Shown here one piece after another: positions 1-9,069 of a DNA stretch of 64,000 nt. The stretch's first letter is position 1. Each line of letters begins with the position of its first letter. Below the pieces are notes generated by a model, which ran no database searches, had not been told where the DNA came from, and saw only the letters and a list, made by a program, of their open reading frames with translations. The DNA comes from UBA6144 sp964399165. Its GTDB lineage: Bacteria > Bdellovibrionota > Bacteriovoracia > Bacteriovoracales > Bacteriovoracaceae. A program made the translations under genes and the position numbers. The stretch lies in assembly GCA_964399165.1 (NCBI GenBank), contig CAYNPO010000015.1, positions 27,585 through 91,584 of the forward strand, written 5' to 3'.

Positions 1-3000
1 ACGCCCGCTTCGGGGGAATCCGGATCCCCGGTAACCTCCAGACGCGCGCTGCCACCGCCGAAGATGATAGGGAAAACCTTGCTGAAGCGCTCGTTGACCT
101 CGTGGAAGGCCTCCTTGAAGCGCTCGCGGCTCTTTTCGTCGATGTGCTGAATGGCGGTGAGCAGGTCGCCCAGGCTCTTCTTGAGCTCCTCTTCTTGCGC
201 CTTGAGGAAGTCGTGCCGCAGCTTCTGGCGGTCGTAGTCCTCGATGGCCTGCCAGTTGATCTCGCCCAGCCGGTTGAACTCGGTCCGGCATTCCTTGAGC
301 TTTTCGCGGTACTCGCGCACCTCAGCCGGGAAGCGCTTGGTGAATTCCCAGGCCTCGGCTTCCACGGTGACGGGGCCATCCTCGCCCTCCATGAGGTACA
401 TGGTAGAGACGTCGGCGAGCCCTTCCACCTGCTCGGCAGAGAGTTCCAGGTGCGCCATGATGGTCTTGCGCAGGTCCACACGGTGTTTTTCGAAGGCGTT
501 CTTGACCAGCAGGGCCTCTTCCGTGTTGATCTGGCCCAGGCGGATCTCCAGCTCGACGTTGTCCTTCTCGAGCTTGCTCAGGCGCTGTGAGGCTTCCTTG
601 AGTTCGGTTTCCTTGTCCTGCATGCCCATCAGTATCTGGGAGAGCTGGTCCTTGAGGAGCGACAGGAACTGCTCCTTGTCGCCCAGGGACTCGGCCAGGG
701 TGCGGTTGTCGGACTCGCCGGTGGCGATTTCTGCCTCCGCCTCACCCATCTCGGCTTCGGCCTGCTCCAATTGGAGCTTGTTCATCTCGGTTTTCTGGGT
801 CAGGCGCTCCAGCTGGCCTTCGGTGTCGGCGACCTGGGAGCGCAGGGACTTGAGCTGCTGCTCGTAGGACTGGGCCTTCACCTTGAGCTCCATCAGCTCG
901 TCTCGCTCGTTCTCCCAGCTGATTTTGAGGTCGGTATGGCGGGACTCCAGGTCTTGGACCACGGTGGATCCGCCGGAGGTACGCTCCTCCACGGCCTTGC
1001 GCTCGCGGGCGACCTTTTCCTCAGTCTCCATGAGCTCCAGACGCAAGCGTGAAGTCTCGGCCTTCCGGGCCTGCAGGATCTCCAGGCGCGAAGCGCTGGT
1101 GCCTTGGGCCGCTTCGCGGGATTCCAGGGCGGCCTTGCTGGCGGCATGAGCCGTAGCCGCTTCCTGATGGGCGGCGGTGAGCTCCTCCACCCGGGTGCGT
1201 GCGGCGAGCAGGGCCTCCTCTTTGGCGACGAGGTTGGCTTCAGCGGTGGCGAGAGCGGCGCGCTTGGTCTCTAGCTCGGCGCCCAGGCGCTCGATCAGTC
1301 CGTTGCGTTCCACCGGTCCCATGCCCTGGGCGACTTCCGCCCGGCGCAGCCCGTAGGTGATGGTGTTGAGGGATTTCCGGATGAAGACCTTGCCGTCGGG
1401 GGAAACGATGCCCTTGAAGCCGATGGCGGGGTTCATCTTGGCGGCGACCGCTTCATCCAGGTTGGTAGCAAGGAAGTAGCCGGACAGCAGCTTGGCCAGG
1501 GCCGTGGCGAACGAGGCGTCGGCAGCCTTCACCACTTCTGACAGCGGTCGCACTCCCTCCAGGCCTTGCAGGCGCAGGCGCTCTTCAGTTTCCGGGGAAA
1601 CCCCGTCTTCCAGCGCCACCAGCACGTCCGCGTGGCGGGTGAGGCCCTCAGCCAAGCGGGCCAGGGCCTCTTTGCCGGTCGTGACCAGTACGGCATCCAA
1701 AGCCTCCCCCAGGAGTTCTTCCACCGCGGAGGAGTATCCCTCCTCGCACTGGACCAATTGGCCCAATACGACCAAGCCCGCGCCTTCGTGGCGCTTGACC
1801 ATCTCCAGCGCGCCGGACTTCTTGCCTTCGGCCTGTTCCGCCATGGCGACCAGTGACTCGCGCTTGCTCTCGGTTTGGATGGTTTCGCGCTGAAGGGCGC
1901 GGACTTCGGCGTCCAGCGCCTTAACCTCGGCGACCAGCGACTCGAGTTTGGATTTCTCGGCCGGCAAAGTCCCCAGGATCTCTTCCAGCCGCGCCTTGGC
2001 CTGGACGAAGCGATCGCGCTCGCGCATGAGATCGTCGGTGAAGTTAGAGGACTGCTTCTCCAATACCTCGATCTCGGCGGTGAGATCCTGTAGCAGGCGC
2101 GCGTACTCCTCCAGCTTGGAGGAGTTGCGGAACTGCTGCTGGTCCAGGGCCGCCAGGGCATCCTTGGCGGACTGGACATCGCGACGGGCGGTCTGTAACT
2201 CTTCCTCGAGGTCCACCAGTTGCTGCTTGAGCAGCTCGGCGCGTTCCTCGCGGTCGGCGAAGTCCATGGCGCCGTAGTCGGTGCTCTCGAGTTCCTCCAA
2301 CTGCGCGCGCAACTCTCCCAGGCGTCGTGAGCGATTCTCAGTGTCGACCGCCAGCTCCTCGTTCTCGCGGGTGCGCGAGGCGATGAGCTTTTCTTTCTCG
2401 GCGATGGCCCGGCGCAGGTGCTTGAGGCGCTCTTCCGAAGCGGCAAGCTGTCGGGAGTGCAGGTTGAAATCCTCCTGCGCCTCCTCGATGCGGTTCATGG
2501 CGTCGCCTTTCTGGATCCGTTCGTCTTCGAGCAGGAGGTCCAGCTGGTTACGTCGGAGCGTGAGGCGCTCCATCTCTTCCTTGCGCCCTTGCATGATCTG
2601 GGCGGCGTTGCTCCAGTCCTGCAGGTACTCGAACTCCTTGTGGGAATCGGTGATCAATTCGTAGCGCTTGATGCGCTCGCGCAGGGTGCGAGCCTTCTCA
2701 GCCTTCTCCGCCTGCTTCTCGAGGTTCTTCAGGTTCTTGTAGATTTCCTGCTGGAGATCCTCGAGGCGCGCCAAGTTCTGCTGGGTCTGCTCGATCTTCT
2801 TGAGTGAGTCGCGTTTACGAAGCTTGAACTTGGTGATGCCGGCGACCTCTTCGATCATGGCCCGGCGCTCTTCGGGCTTTGCCTGCACGAGCTTGTTGAT
2901 CTCGCCCTGGGCGATGATGGAATAGGACTTGGCGCCTGCGCCGGTGTCCATGAACACTTCGTGGATGTCTTTGAGGCGCGCGGGCTCACCGTTGATGCGG

Positions 3001-3353
3001 TATTCGGTCTCGCCGTTGCGGTAGAGTTTGCGGGTGAGCTGGATTTCGGGGGGGCGGACCACGCTGCCCGCGATGTGGATGTGCTTGCCGCCGTCATTCT
3101 CGAGAACCAGGGTCACTTCGGCGAAGCCCGCGGGGGAGTACTTGGAAGACCCGGCGAAGATCAGGTCTTTCATGTTAGTGCCGCGCAGGTGCTTGGCCGA
3201 TTGCTCGCCCATCACCCAGAAGAGCGCGTCCACGATGTTGGACTTACCGCAGCCGTTGGGGCCGACGATACCGGTGATCCCATCATCGAATTCGATGGTG
3301 GTGCGGTCCTTGAAGGATTTGAAACCCTGGATGTGCAGGCGCAACAGTTTCAT
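1..3353 (-). CDS. smc: Chromosome segregation protein SMC (C-terminus beyond window)
   Basis: SMC is the ATPase core of condensin, which compacts and segregates chromosomes. One open frame runs leftward from the ATG at 3351-3353 off the window edge (1117 codons seen). The N-terminus has the SMC head: residues near 30-37 read GPNGCGKS (Walker A), and a KSYSIIAQGEI stretch follows. Long coiled coils flank a hinge-like globular part encoded at roughly 1300-1750. The last visible residues (FKEAFHEVNERFSKVFP, then a GGGSA stretch) match the start of the C-terminal head. The ABC signature and Walker B must lie outside. The frame is intact throughout. A GAGAGGA ribosome site precedes the ATG. Family assignment is sure; the 3' end is unseen. 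Confidence 0.96.
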   Translation of the reverse strand, partial: MKLLRLHIQGFKSFKDRTTIEFDDGITGIVGPNGCGKSNIVDALFWVMGEQSAKHLRGTNMKDLIFAGSSKYSPAGFAEVTLVLENDGGKHIHIAGSVVRPPEIQLTRKLYRNGETEYRINGEPARLKDIHEVFMDTGAGAKSYSIIAQGEINKLVQAKPEERRAMIEEVAGITKFKLRKRDSLKKIEQTQQNLARLEDLQQEIYKNLKNLEKQAEKAEKARTLRERIKRYELITDSHKEFEYLQDWSNAAQIMQGRKEEMERLTLRRNQLDLLLEDERIQKGDAMNRIEEAQEDFNLHSRQLAASEERLKHLRRAIAEKEKLIASRTRENEELAVDTENRSRRLGELRAQLEELESTDYGAMDFADREERAELLKQQLVDLEEELQTARRDVQSAKDALAALDQQQFRNSSKLEEYARLLQDLTAEIEVLEKQSSNFTDDLMRERDRFVQAKARLEEILGTLPAEKSKLESLVAEVKALDAEVRALQRETIQTESKRESLVAMAEQAEGKKSGALEMVKRHEGAGLVVLGQLVQCEEGYSSAVEELLGEALDAVLVTTGKEALARLAEGLTRHADVLVALEDGVSPETEERLRLQGLEGVRPLSEVVKAADASFATALAKLLSGYFLATNLDEAVAAKMNPAIGFKGIVSPDGKVFIRKSLNTITYGLRRAEVAQGMGPVERNGLIERLGAELETKRAALATAEANLVAKEEALLAARTRVEELTAAHQEAATAHAASKAALESREAAQGTSASRLEILQARKAETSRLRLELMETEEKVARERKAVEERTSGGSTVVQDLESRHTDLKISWENERDELMELKVKAQSYEQQLKSLRSQVADTEGQLERLTQKTEMNKLQLEQAEAEMGEAEAEIATGESDNRTLAESLGDKEQFLSLLKDQLSQILMGMQDKETELKEASQRLSKLEKDNVELEIRLGQINTEEALLVKNAFEKHRVDLRKTIMAHLELSAEQVEGLADVSTMYLMEGEDGPVTVEAEAWEFTKRFPAEVREYREKLKECRTEFNRLGEINWQAIEDYDRQKLRHDFLKAQEEELKKSLGDLLTAIQHIDEKSRERFKEAFHEVNERFSKVFPIIFGGGSARLEVTGDPDSPEAG

Positions 3354-3604
3354 CGCGTCGGTCCTCTCGAAAACGTGTGTGTCGCTTTCCGGCCTTAACG
3401 GCGTCCTGCTTTGGGGACCGGGAGCGGTGCCCTCAGTGTCCCCTAGGCCTTTTGGCCTTGTCCAGTTTTTCGTCGGGGCAGTCGGTCACTCATTTCCTAA
3501 CAGTATGTTTTCATTTATTTAAATTGATGTGCGTCATTAAAAAATGAGACGTAACTTCAAATTTGCCTTATTTTATTAAATCATTCTATGGTGGAAGCTG
3601 AATT
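3354..3604. promoter_or_regulatory. Divergent smc / lrp intergenic region with imperfect palindrome
   Basis: This 251-base gap separates the divergent smc and lrp-like genes and must hold their promoters. Its right half is strikingly AT-rich compared with surrounding DNA. An imperfect inverted repeat CGTCAT-TAAAAA-ATGAGACG lies at 3532-3551. It is a candidate site for autoregulation by the Lrp-like protein, since AsnC/Lrp regulators commonly bind their own promoter. No convincing -35/-10 pair was found at a sensible distance from the ATG at 3605, so promoter positions are not assigned. Confidence 0.3.
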
Positions 3605-4084
3605 ATGGATGAAACCGACCTCACCATCCTGGCCGAGCTGATGCACCGTGGGCGCGTGACCTGGTCCGAGCTGGCCCAACATGTGGGCCTGTCCTCACCC
3701 GGGTTAATGGACCGCGTCCGCCGACTGGAAGAGAAAAAGATCATCCGCGGATACCGGGCGGATTTAGACCCTGAGGCCCTAGGCCTGGGGATCACCGCCT
3801 TCGTGGGGGTGTCCTTGGAACGGCCTTCGCACCGGACCGCCTTCCTCAAGCGCGTACGTCAACTGGCGGAAGTTCAGGAATGCCACCAGGTCAGCGGTGA
3901 TGACGATTTCCTCTTGAAGCTGCGTTGTCGGGGCACCCGGCACCTGGATGAGGTTCTAGGTGTGGGCATCAAGAGTCTACCCGGGGTAGCGCGAACGCGC
4001 ACAACGGTGGTTCTAGGAACGGAAAAAGAAACAACAGAGCTTCCCCTACCCGAAGTGGGCCAAGGTCCTACGTCTCGAGCATAG
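3605..4084 (+). CDS. Lrp/AsnC family transcriptional regulator
   Basis: A 159-residue protein of typical Lrp/AsnC length. Residues 1-60 form the winged helix-turn-helix (MDETDLTILAEL, then WSELAQHVGLS, then RVRRLEEKKIIRGYRA). The rest matches the RAM ligand-binding domain, with the HQVSGDDDFLLKLRC strand pair around residues 97-112. Such proteins sense amino acids and act as octamers. It stands alone, divergent from smc and convergent with ligD, so its targets cannot be read from context. The ATG is preceded by a GTGGAAG ribosome site about eight bases upstream. Confidence 0.93.
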   Translation: MDETDLTILAELMHRGRVTWSELAQHVGLSSPGLMDRVRRLEEKKIIRGYRADLDPEALGLGITAFVGVSLERPSHRTAFLKRVRQLAEVQECHQVSGDDDFLLKLRCRGTRHLDEVLGVGIKSLPGVARTRTTVVLGTEKETTELPLPEVGQGPTSRA

Positions 4085-4119
4085 TCTCTTTCATGTTTGA
4101 ATTAGTACTAACTCAAGCG

Positions 4120-4138
4120 CACCTCCGCTGCGGAGGTG
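4120..4138. terminator. Hairpin between convergent lrp-like gene and ligD
   Basis: CACCTCCG-CTG-CGGAGGTG makes a perfect 8-bp stem in the 62-base gap between two convergent genes, the right place for a bidirectional terminator. Neither side has a T tract, so intrinsic termination is uncertain. Confidence 0.35.
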
Positions 4139-4146
4139 AATACGCG

Positions 4147-6702
4147 TTAAGCAGCTCTTTTCCCGCGTCCGGTTTCCAGTATTGAAATTTCTTGCTCCAT
4201 CTTGAGAATCCCCTTCCAAGGATCCTTCTTGAGCTTTTTCAGTCGCACCAGGGTCTTGGCCATACTGAATGCGTTCGGCTTGAGCTTCACCGACAATTCC
4301 TCCCACGCGATGGGCACCGCCACCGGCGCGCCGGGGCGGTTACGCACGCCATAGGGGATCACCGCCGTCGCCCCGAACCCGTTGCGCAGATAATCGATGA
4401 AGATTTTCCCCTTGCGAGCCGCCTTCCGCACGTTAGTGGTGTAGCGGGTCGGGCGGCGCTCCTCCAGTTCCTGGGAAACCGTGCGCGCGAAGGCCTTGAC
4501 CTCATCCCAAGTATAGCGCCGGGCGATGGGCACGTGCAGGTGCACGCCTTTGCCGCCGCTTAGCTTGATGAAACTCTCCAGGCCGAGTTCCAGCAGCAAA
4601 TCGCGCAACTCGAGGGCTCCCTCCACCACTTCCTTCCATCCGACGCCGGGGTCGGGATCCAGGTCGAAGATCACCTGGTCCGGATGGAGGGGATCGTCCA
4701 CCTTCGCCACCCAGGAATGGATTTCCAGCGTGCCCATTTGGACCAGCTCCAGCACCCCTTCGATGCCCGTGAGCGACAGGTACTCGCGCGTGGGATTGTT
4801 AGGGCCGGGTTGGCGGATGTCGGTGCGGTCCAAGTGAGCGGTGAAGCCCTTCTCCCCGTGCTTTTGGTAAAAACATTCCTTGTCCCCGCCCTGGGGACAA
4901 CGCACGAGAGTGAGGGGGCGGTTCGCCGTGTGGGGCAGGAGCCACTTCGCCACCGCCTTGTAGTAGTCCGCCAATCCCTGCTTGGTCACGCCCACGTCGG
5001 CAAAAAGGACGCGGTCGGGGTTGGTCAGTTTGACGGGAGGAGCTTTAGGACCTTTTTTGGCAGCGCGGGTGGTCGCTTTCTTCTTACCCACCTTGCCCTT
5101 GGATTCCGGAGACTCCCTCTTAATTTTCGCCACGGCTTTGTCCTCCCTCAACCCCAAAAAAGCCGCCTGCCGGAGGTGGCCTCCGCCCGTCCAACTGGCG
5201 AATTTAACCTCCGCGGCCAACCGCGGTTTTACCCAATGGGTCCCCCGTTCCCTCGGTGGATTGTCGAAAGGGGCTTCATCCACTTCGATTGCAGAGAGTT
5301 TGGCGTGCATGTCCAGTAGGGACTGGTGCGAGAAACCCGTGCCCGTTTTCCCCACGTAACGCAGCTTTCCGTTCTCATACACGCCCAGGAGGAGGGCGCC
5401 GATGCCTTTACGGGTGCCCCGAGGCTCCGACCATCCGCCGATCACCACCTCCTGGCGGTTCTCGCATTTCGTCTTGAGCCAACTACCCCCGCGCCCTCCC
5501 ATGTAAGCCGAGTCCAGGAGCTTCGAGACGATGCCCTCCAGCCGGAACCCGCAGGATTGGCGGAACAATTCTTCCCCCTGCCCCGTGACGTGGTCACTGT
5601 AGCGGAGCGCGCCTCCCTCGGGCGTGGAGGCCAACAGGGCAGCCAACCGCTCCTTGCGCTCAGAGAGGGGCATGTCACGCAGGTCCTCCCCGTCGAGGAA
5701 AGGTAAGTCGAAGGCGTAGAAGACCAGCTCGTCGGCGCGTCCCTCGCTCAAGGCGTTTTGAAGCAACTGGAAATCTGACTTCCCCTCAGGATCGAGCACC
5801 ACAATCTCGCCGTCGACGAGGGTGCCGTCAGTGTCGAGCTCCCGGAAAGGCTCCGCCAACACCCCATACTTGTCGCTCCAGTCGTGTCCCTCACGGGTGA
5901 GAAAGCGCACTTCCCCGTCAGCGATACGCGCCAAGGTGCGGTAGCCGTCGAACTTCAGCTCATGCACCCACTCAGCGTCCGCGGGTGCGCTGGCCACCAG
6001 CTTTGCCAGAGGCATGCTGACGAATTCCGGGACGCGGACTTTTTTTTTGCGGGGGGATTTCTTGGAAGAGAATTTATGCTTGGTCTTGGCCACTGGAAAG
6101 GCCTTCTTGGAGACGGTTCTGCCCTTTCTCGGAGTGAGAGGCACGTCCCGGATGGACTTCCCGCTGATCACGCTGCGGGGTTTGTCGGCGATGACGTCGT
6201 AACCAGGCTTGGCGGCCCCATCAGAGCGCTTGACCAGCAACCATTTGCTGCGGGGTCCGGGCTCCTGCTCGCGGCCCCCCGTGCGGATGAGGCGCCATTT
6301 GCCCTTGAGCTTTTTTCCTTTGAGGACTAGGTCGATGTGCCCCTTGTGGTATGCGGCTACGGGATCACCCTCCGCTTCCCAAGTCCCCATGTCCCACACG
6401 ATCACGTGGCCACCGCCATACTCTCCGGCCGGGATCTCCCCCTCGAAATAGGCGTAGCTCATGGGGTGATCCTCCACCTCCATGGCGAGGCGTTTATTTG
6501 ACGGATCCAGACTCGGTCCTTTCGGAACCGCCCAGCTTCGGAGCACACCCTCCATCTCAAGCCGGAAGTCGTAGTGCAGGTGCGAGGCATGGTGCTCCTG
6601 CACCACAAAGATCGCCTCACCGCGCTTGCGCTTCTCGACCTTCCCTGCCGGCTCGCTGGTGACCTTAAAGTTGCGCTTCTTCTTGTAAGCTTTAAGCCCC
6701 AC
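4147..6702 (-). CDS. ligD: Multifunctional ATP-dependent DNA ligase LigD (PE-ligase-polymerase)
   Basis: Central enzyme of bacterial non-homologous end joining. The 851 residues hold all three catalytic modules in the order phosphoesterase, ligase, polymerase, as in Pseudomonas LigD. The 3'-phosphoesterase spans about residues 30-165 (HHASHLHYDFRLE). The ligase carries nucleotidyl-lysine K250 in ELKFDGYR and motif EGIVSK near 389. The primase-like polymerase spans about 555-840, with DLDPD at 680-684, GGKGVHLHVP near 716-725 and a third acidic residue in IDYLRN near 770. Lys/Arg-rich linkers near 180-225 and 526-556 separate the modules. The start overlaps the 3' end of ku by 11 bases, so the two are co-transcribed and translationally coupled. 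Confidence 0.97.
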   Translation of the reverse strand: MGLKAYKKKRNFKVTSEPAGKVEKRKRGEAIFVVQEHHASHLHYDFRLEMEGVLRSWAVPKGPSLDPSNKRLAMEVEDHPMSYAYFEGEIPAGEYGGGHVIVWDMGTWEAEGDPVAAYHKGHIDLVLKGKKLKGKWRLIRTGGREQEPGPRSKWLLVKRSDGAAKPGYDVIADKPRSVISGKSIRDVPLTPRKGRTVSKKAFPVAKTKHKFSSKKSPRKKKVRVPEFVSMPLAKLVASAPADAEWVHELKFDGYRTLARIADGEVRFLTREGHDWSDKYGVLAEPFRELDTDGTLVDGEIVVLDPEGKSDFQLLQNALSEGRADELVFYAFDLPFLDGEDLRDMPLSERKERLAALLASTPEGGALRYSDHVTGQGEELFRQSCGFRLEGIVSKLLDSAYMGGRGGSWLKTKCENRQEVVIGGWSEPRGTRKGIGALLLGVYENGKLRYVGKTGTGFSHQSLLDMHAKLSAIEVDEAPFDNPPRERGTHWVKPRLAAEVKFASWTGGGHLRQAAFLGLREDKAVAKIKRESPESKGKVGKKKATTRAAKKGPKAPPVKLTNPDRVLFADVGVTKQGLADYYKAVAKWLLPHTANRPLTLVRCPQGGDKECFYQKHGEKGFTAHLDRTDIRQPGPNNPTREYLSLTGIEGVLELVQMGTLEIHSWVAKVDDPLHPDQVIFDLDPDPGVGWKEVVEGALELRDLLLELGLESFIKLSGGKGVHLHVPIARRYTWDEVKAFARTVSQELEERRPTRYTTNVRKAARKGKIFIDYLRNGFGATAVIPYGVRNRPGAPVAVPIAWEELSVKLKPNAFSMAKTLVRLKKLKKDPWKGILKMEQEISILETGRGKRAA

Positions 6703-7564
6703 GTTTTACCGCCTTCTTGCGTACCGTCAGACGTTTCTTGCGCGCAGGAGAGGCCCTGCGCGAGGATTCTCGCCGTCCCTCGGCCAAGCTCTGCTTGAGC
6801 AACGGCATGAGATCCAGCACACGCCCGCTGGGCCGCTCCACGGCACTCCCGGCCTCCACGTCTTCCACATCGGCAAGATCGCCCTGTTCTGCTTTCTTTT
6901 CTATGAGCTTCATCATGTCGTCGCGATATGTGTCCTTATAAGCTTCAGGGTCCCATTCGGCGTCCATGCTCGCCACCAGCTGCTGGGCCATCTTTACCTC
7001 CGCGGCCGAGACCTTGGAATGGGGGCCCGCAACCTTGAGGTCCTGGGGGTCGCGCAGCTCGTGGGGAAAGCGCAGCAGTTCAAGGTAAAGCAAATCCCCC
7101 CGTGGAACCACGGCCGACAAATACTGCTTCGTTCGGATGACCACACGGGCGATGCCTACCTTACCGGTCTTTTTGAGGGTCTCCCTGAGCAGCGTGTAGG
7201 CTTTATCCCCGCCTTTCAAAGGTTCTAGAAGGTAGGGTTTGTCGAAGTAGGTGATGTCCACGTCGTCGATGTCAACGAACGCCTCGATATCGATGGTCTG
7301 GCTGGCCTTGGGGTTGGCCCGCTTGAAGTCTTTCTCGTCGATGATGACGTATTTGCCCTTGGTGTACTCGTAACCCTTGACGATTTTCTCGTAGGGGACT
7401 TCCTTTCCCGTCTTGGCGTTGACGCGTTTATACTTGATGCGCGCATGGTCGCGCTCATCGATCATGTCCAAGTCCAGACCTTGGGACTCGGTCACGGTCA
7501 CCAAACCCACCGGAATGGAGACGAGGCCGAAACTGATGCTGCCCTTCCATAACGCTCTTGCCAT
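6692..7564 (-). CDS. ku: Ku protein (NHEJ DNA-end binding)
   Basis: Homodimeric ring that loads on broken DNA ends and recruits LigD. The 290-residue product starts MARALWKGSISFGLVSIPV, the classic prokaryotic Ku N-terminus. I chose the ATG at 7562-7564, which has GGAGG eight bases upstream; a longer frame to 7699 has no comparable signal and adds a Pro/Gly-rich tail unlike Ku. The body contains DMIDERDHARIKYKRVN and a conserved Ku core. The C-terminus is very basic (RKKRLTVRKKAVKRGA), as in other bacterial Ku proteins that use such tails for DNA or LigD contacts. It is first in the ku-ligD operon. Confidence 0.96.
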   Translation of the reverse strand: MARALWKGSISFGLVSIPVGLVTVTESQGLDLDMIDERDHARIKYKRVNAKTGKEVPYEKIVKGYEYTKGKYVIIDEKDFKRANPKASQTIDIEAFVDIDDVDITYFDKPYLLEPLKGGDKAYTLLRETLKKTGKVGIARVVIRTKQYLSAVVPRGDLLYLELLRFPHELRDPQDLKVAGPHSKVSAAEVKMAQQLVASMDAEWDPEAYKDTYRDDMMKLIEKKAEQGDLADVEDVEAGSAVERPSGRVLDLMPLLKQSLAEGRRESSRRASPARKKRLTVRKKAVKRGA

Positions 7565-7622
7565 GGCGCCCCTCCTGGGAAGACCAGGGTAGCGCCATCC
7601 CTTAGGCCAGGCCGAAGACGGT

Positions 7623-7648
7623 GGCCCGACAAAAAACGCTGTCGGGCC
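7623..7648. repeat. Inverted repeat in the ku / ndh divergent region
   Basis: GGCCCGACA and TGTCGGGCC form a perfect 9-bp stem around an A-rich 8-base loop, inside the 140-base divergent gap between ku and the NDH-2 gene. It could be an operator for either gene or a transcription barrier. It has no T tract. Function is inference from position only. Confidence 0.4.
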
Positions 7649-7704
7649 CCAGTCAAGGCCATCCACACCTGGTTTAAACGGCCCGCCGGGCGTATGCATT
7701 TCCC

Positions 7705-9069
7705 ATGGGAAAAACTCGGGTGGTCGTGGTCGGTGCCGGTTTCGGGGGAATCAAAGCGGTCAAGCGCTTGGCCCGGGATGCTTCGTTGGAGATCACGCTG
7801 ATCGACCGCCGAAACCACCACCTGTTCCAACCCCTCCTTTACCAAGTGGCCACCGCCGCTCTCTCACCCTCGGACATCGCCTTTCCCGTGAGGGCGCTTT
7901 TCTCCAGTCAACGGAACGTGTCCGTGCGCATGGAGGAAGTGGTGGGCGTGGACCGCCAGCGCCGAGAAGTGCATACGGCCGACGGAAGCTTCCCTTACGA
8001 TTACCTTGTCCTCGCTTGCGGGGCGACTCATAGCTACTTCAACCATCCCGAGTGGGAAGAGCATGCCCCTGGCCTCAAGTCGCTGGAGCAGGCCACCGCA
8101 ATTCGGCGCCGGATCCTCACGGCGTTCGAGGAAGCAGAAAAAGAGGCCGACGAAAGCCGGCGCGCTCGCCTCCTGACGTTCGTGGTGGTGGGCGGTGGCC
8201 CCACGGGAGTGGAACTAGCGGGCGCCATCGCCGAGATCAGCCGCACCACCCTCGCGGAAGATTTCAGGCGCATCGACCCCACCCAGACCCGGGTGGTGTT
8301 GGTTGAAGCAGGGTCTCGCCTCTTGAGCGTTTTCCCCGAGCCACTCTCCCAACGGGCGCGGACCGACCTCGCAGACCTGGGCGTGGAAGTCGTCACCGGC
8401 AAGCGGGTCACGCATCTGAGCGCCGATGGGGTTGCCCTGGAGGGTGAGCCCGTCCCCGCAGGCACCGTGCTTTGGGCCGCTGGGGTGAAACCTTCACCTT
8501 TGGGCGCCCTCCTCGGCACGGAACTCGACAGACTCGGTCGTCCCAAGATTCAGCCTGATCTCTCCCTACCCGGGGACCCGCGGGTCTTCGTGGTGGGAGA
8601 CATGGCCTGCCTGGAAGGCCCGGATGGCCAACCTCTGCCGGGACTGGCGCCCGTGGCCATGCAACAAGGGGACTGGGCCGCGCGCAACTTGCTCGCGGAC
8701 GTGAAAGGCAAACCGCGGCGCCCCTTCCGTTACCTGGACAAAGGGTCACTGGCGACGGTGGGCCGCAAACGCGCGGTGGGCGAGTACAAGGGCCTGCGCT
8801 TCGAAGGCACCATGGCATGGCTCATCTGGATCTTCGTGCACGTGTACTACCTCATCGGCTTTAAGAATAAATTTTTCGTTTTCTGGCAGTGGGTTTGGTC
8901 GTACCTTACCTTCAAGCGCGGTGCCCGCCTGATCGTGGGCGATGCCGCCGCCACGCCAGGAGACGCCCATGCTCGCCCCGATCCGTCCCGTGCCGCTCGA
9001 CCAGCTCAACCAATGGGCCCCGCGCACCATGATGGGGCCACTGGAAATCAAATTCACAAGAATCACTGA
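7705..9069 (+). CDS. ndh: Type II NADH dehydrogenase (NDH-2)
   Basis: Single-subunit, non-proton-pumping NADH:quinone oxidoreductase of the inner membrane. Two Rossmann motifs are visible: VVVGAGFGG near residues 6-14 (FAD) and VVVGGGPTGVELAG near 155-168 (NADH). FAD-binding VFVVGDMA lies near 292. A hydrophobic/aromatic stretch AWLIWIFVHVYYLIGF near 373-388, followed by FVFWQWVWSYLTF, is the membrane anchor. Family members normally end just after a RGARLI motif like the one here. This protein continues for about 40 polar residues that overlap the start of the next gene by about 100 bases, so the tail may be a read-through extension after loss of the ancestral stop. Function is confident; the tail is odd. 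Confidence 0.93.
   Translation: MGKTRVVVVGAGFGGIKAVKRLARDASLEITLIDRRNHHLFQPLLYQVATAALSPSDIAFPVRALFSSQRNVSVRMEEVVGVDRQRREVHTADGSFPYDYLVLACGATHSYFNHPEWEEHAPGLKSLEQATAIRRRILTAFEEAEKEADESRRARLLTFVVVGGGPTGVELAGAIAEISRTTLAEDFRRIDPTQTRVVLVEAGSRLLSVFPEPLSQRARTDLADLGVEVVTGKRVTHLSADGVALEGEPVPAGTVLWAAGVKPSPLGALLGTELDRLGRPKIQPDLSLPGDPRVFVVGDMACLEGPDGQPLPGLAPVAMQQGDWAARNLLADVKGKPRRPFRYLDKGSLATVGRKRAVGEYKGLRFEGTMAWLIWIFVHVYYLIGFKNKFFVFWQWVWSYLTFKRGARLIVGDAAATPGDAHARPDPSRAARPAQPMGPAHHDGATGNQIHKNH

Noticed and set aside
3430..3465. AGGCC-TTTT-GGCCT hairpin as a terminator
   Set aside because: It lies in a divergent promoter region with no gene ending toward it and no following T run of useful length.
102..3522. 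Many plus-strand ORFs up to about 200 codons opposite smc
   Set aside because: They mirror the coiled-coil codons of smc on the other strand, have Ser/Arg- or Leu/Val-biased translations and no ribosome sites.
7565..7699. N-terminal extension of Ku to 7699
   Set aside because: The added 45 residues are Gly/Pro-rich, unlike Ku, and GGAGG lies just before the internal ATG at 7564.
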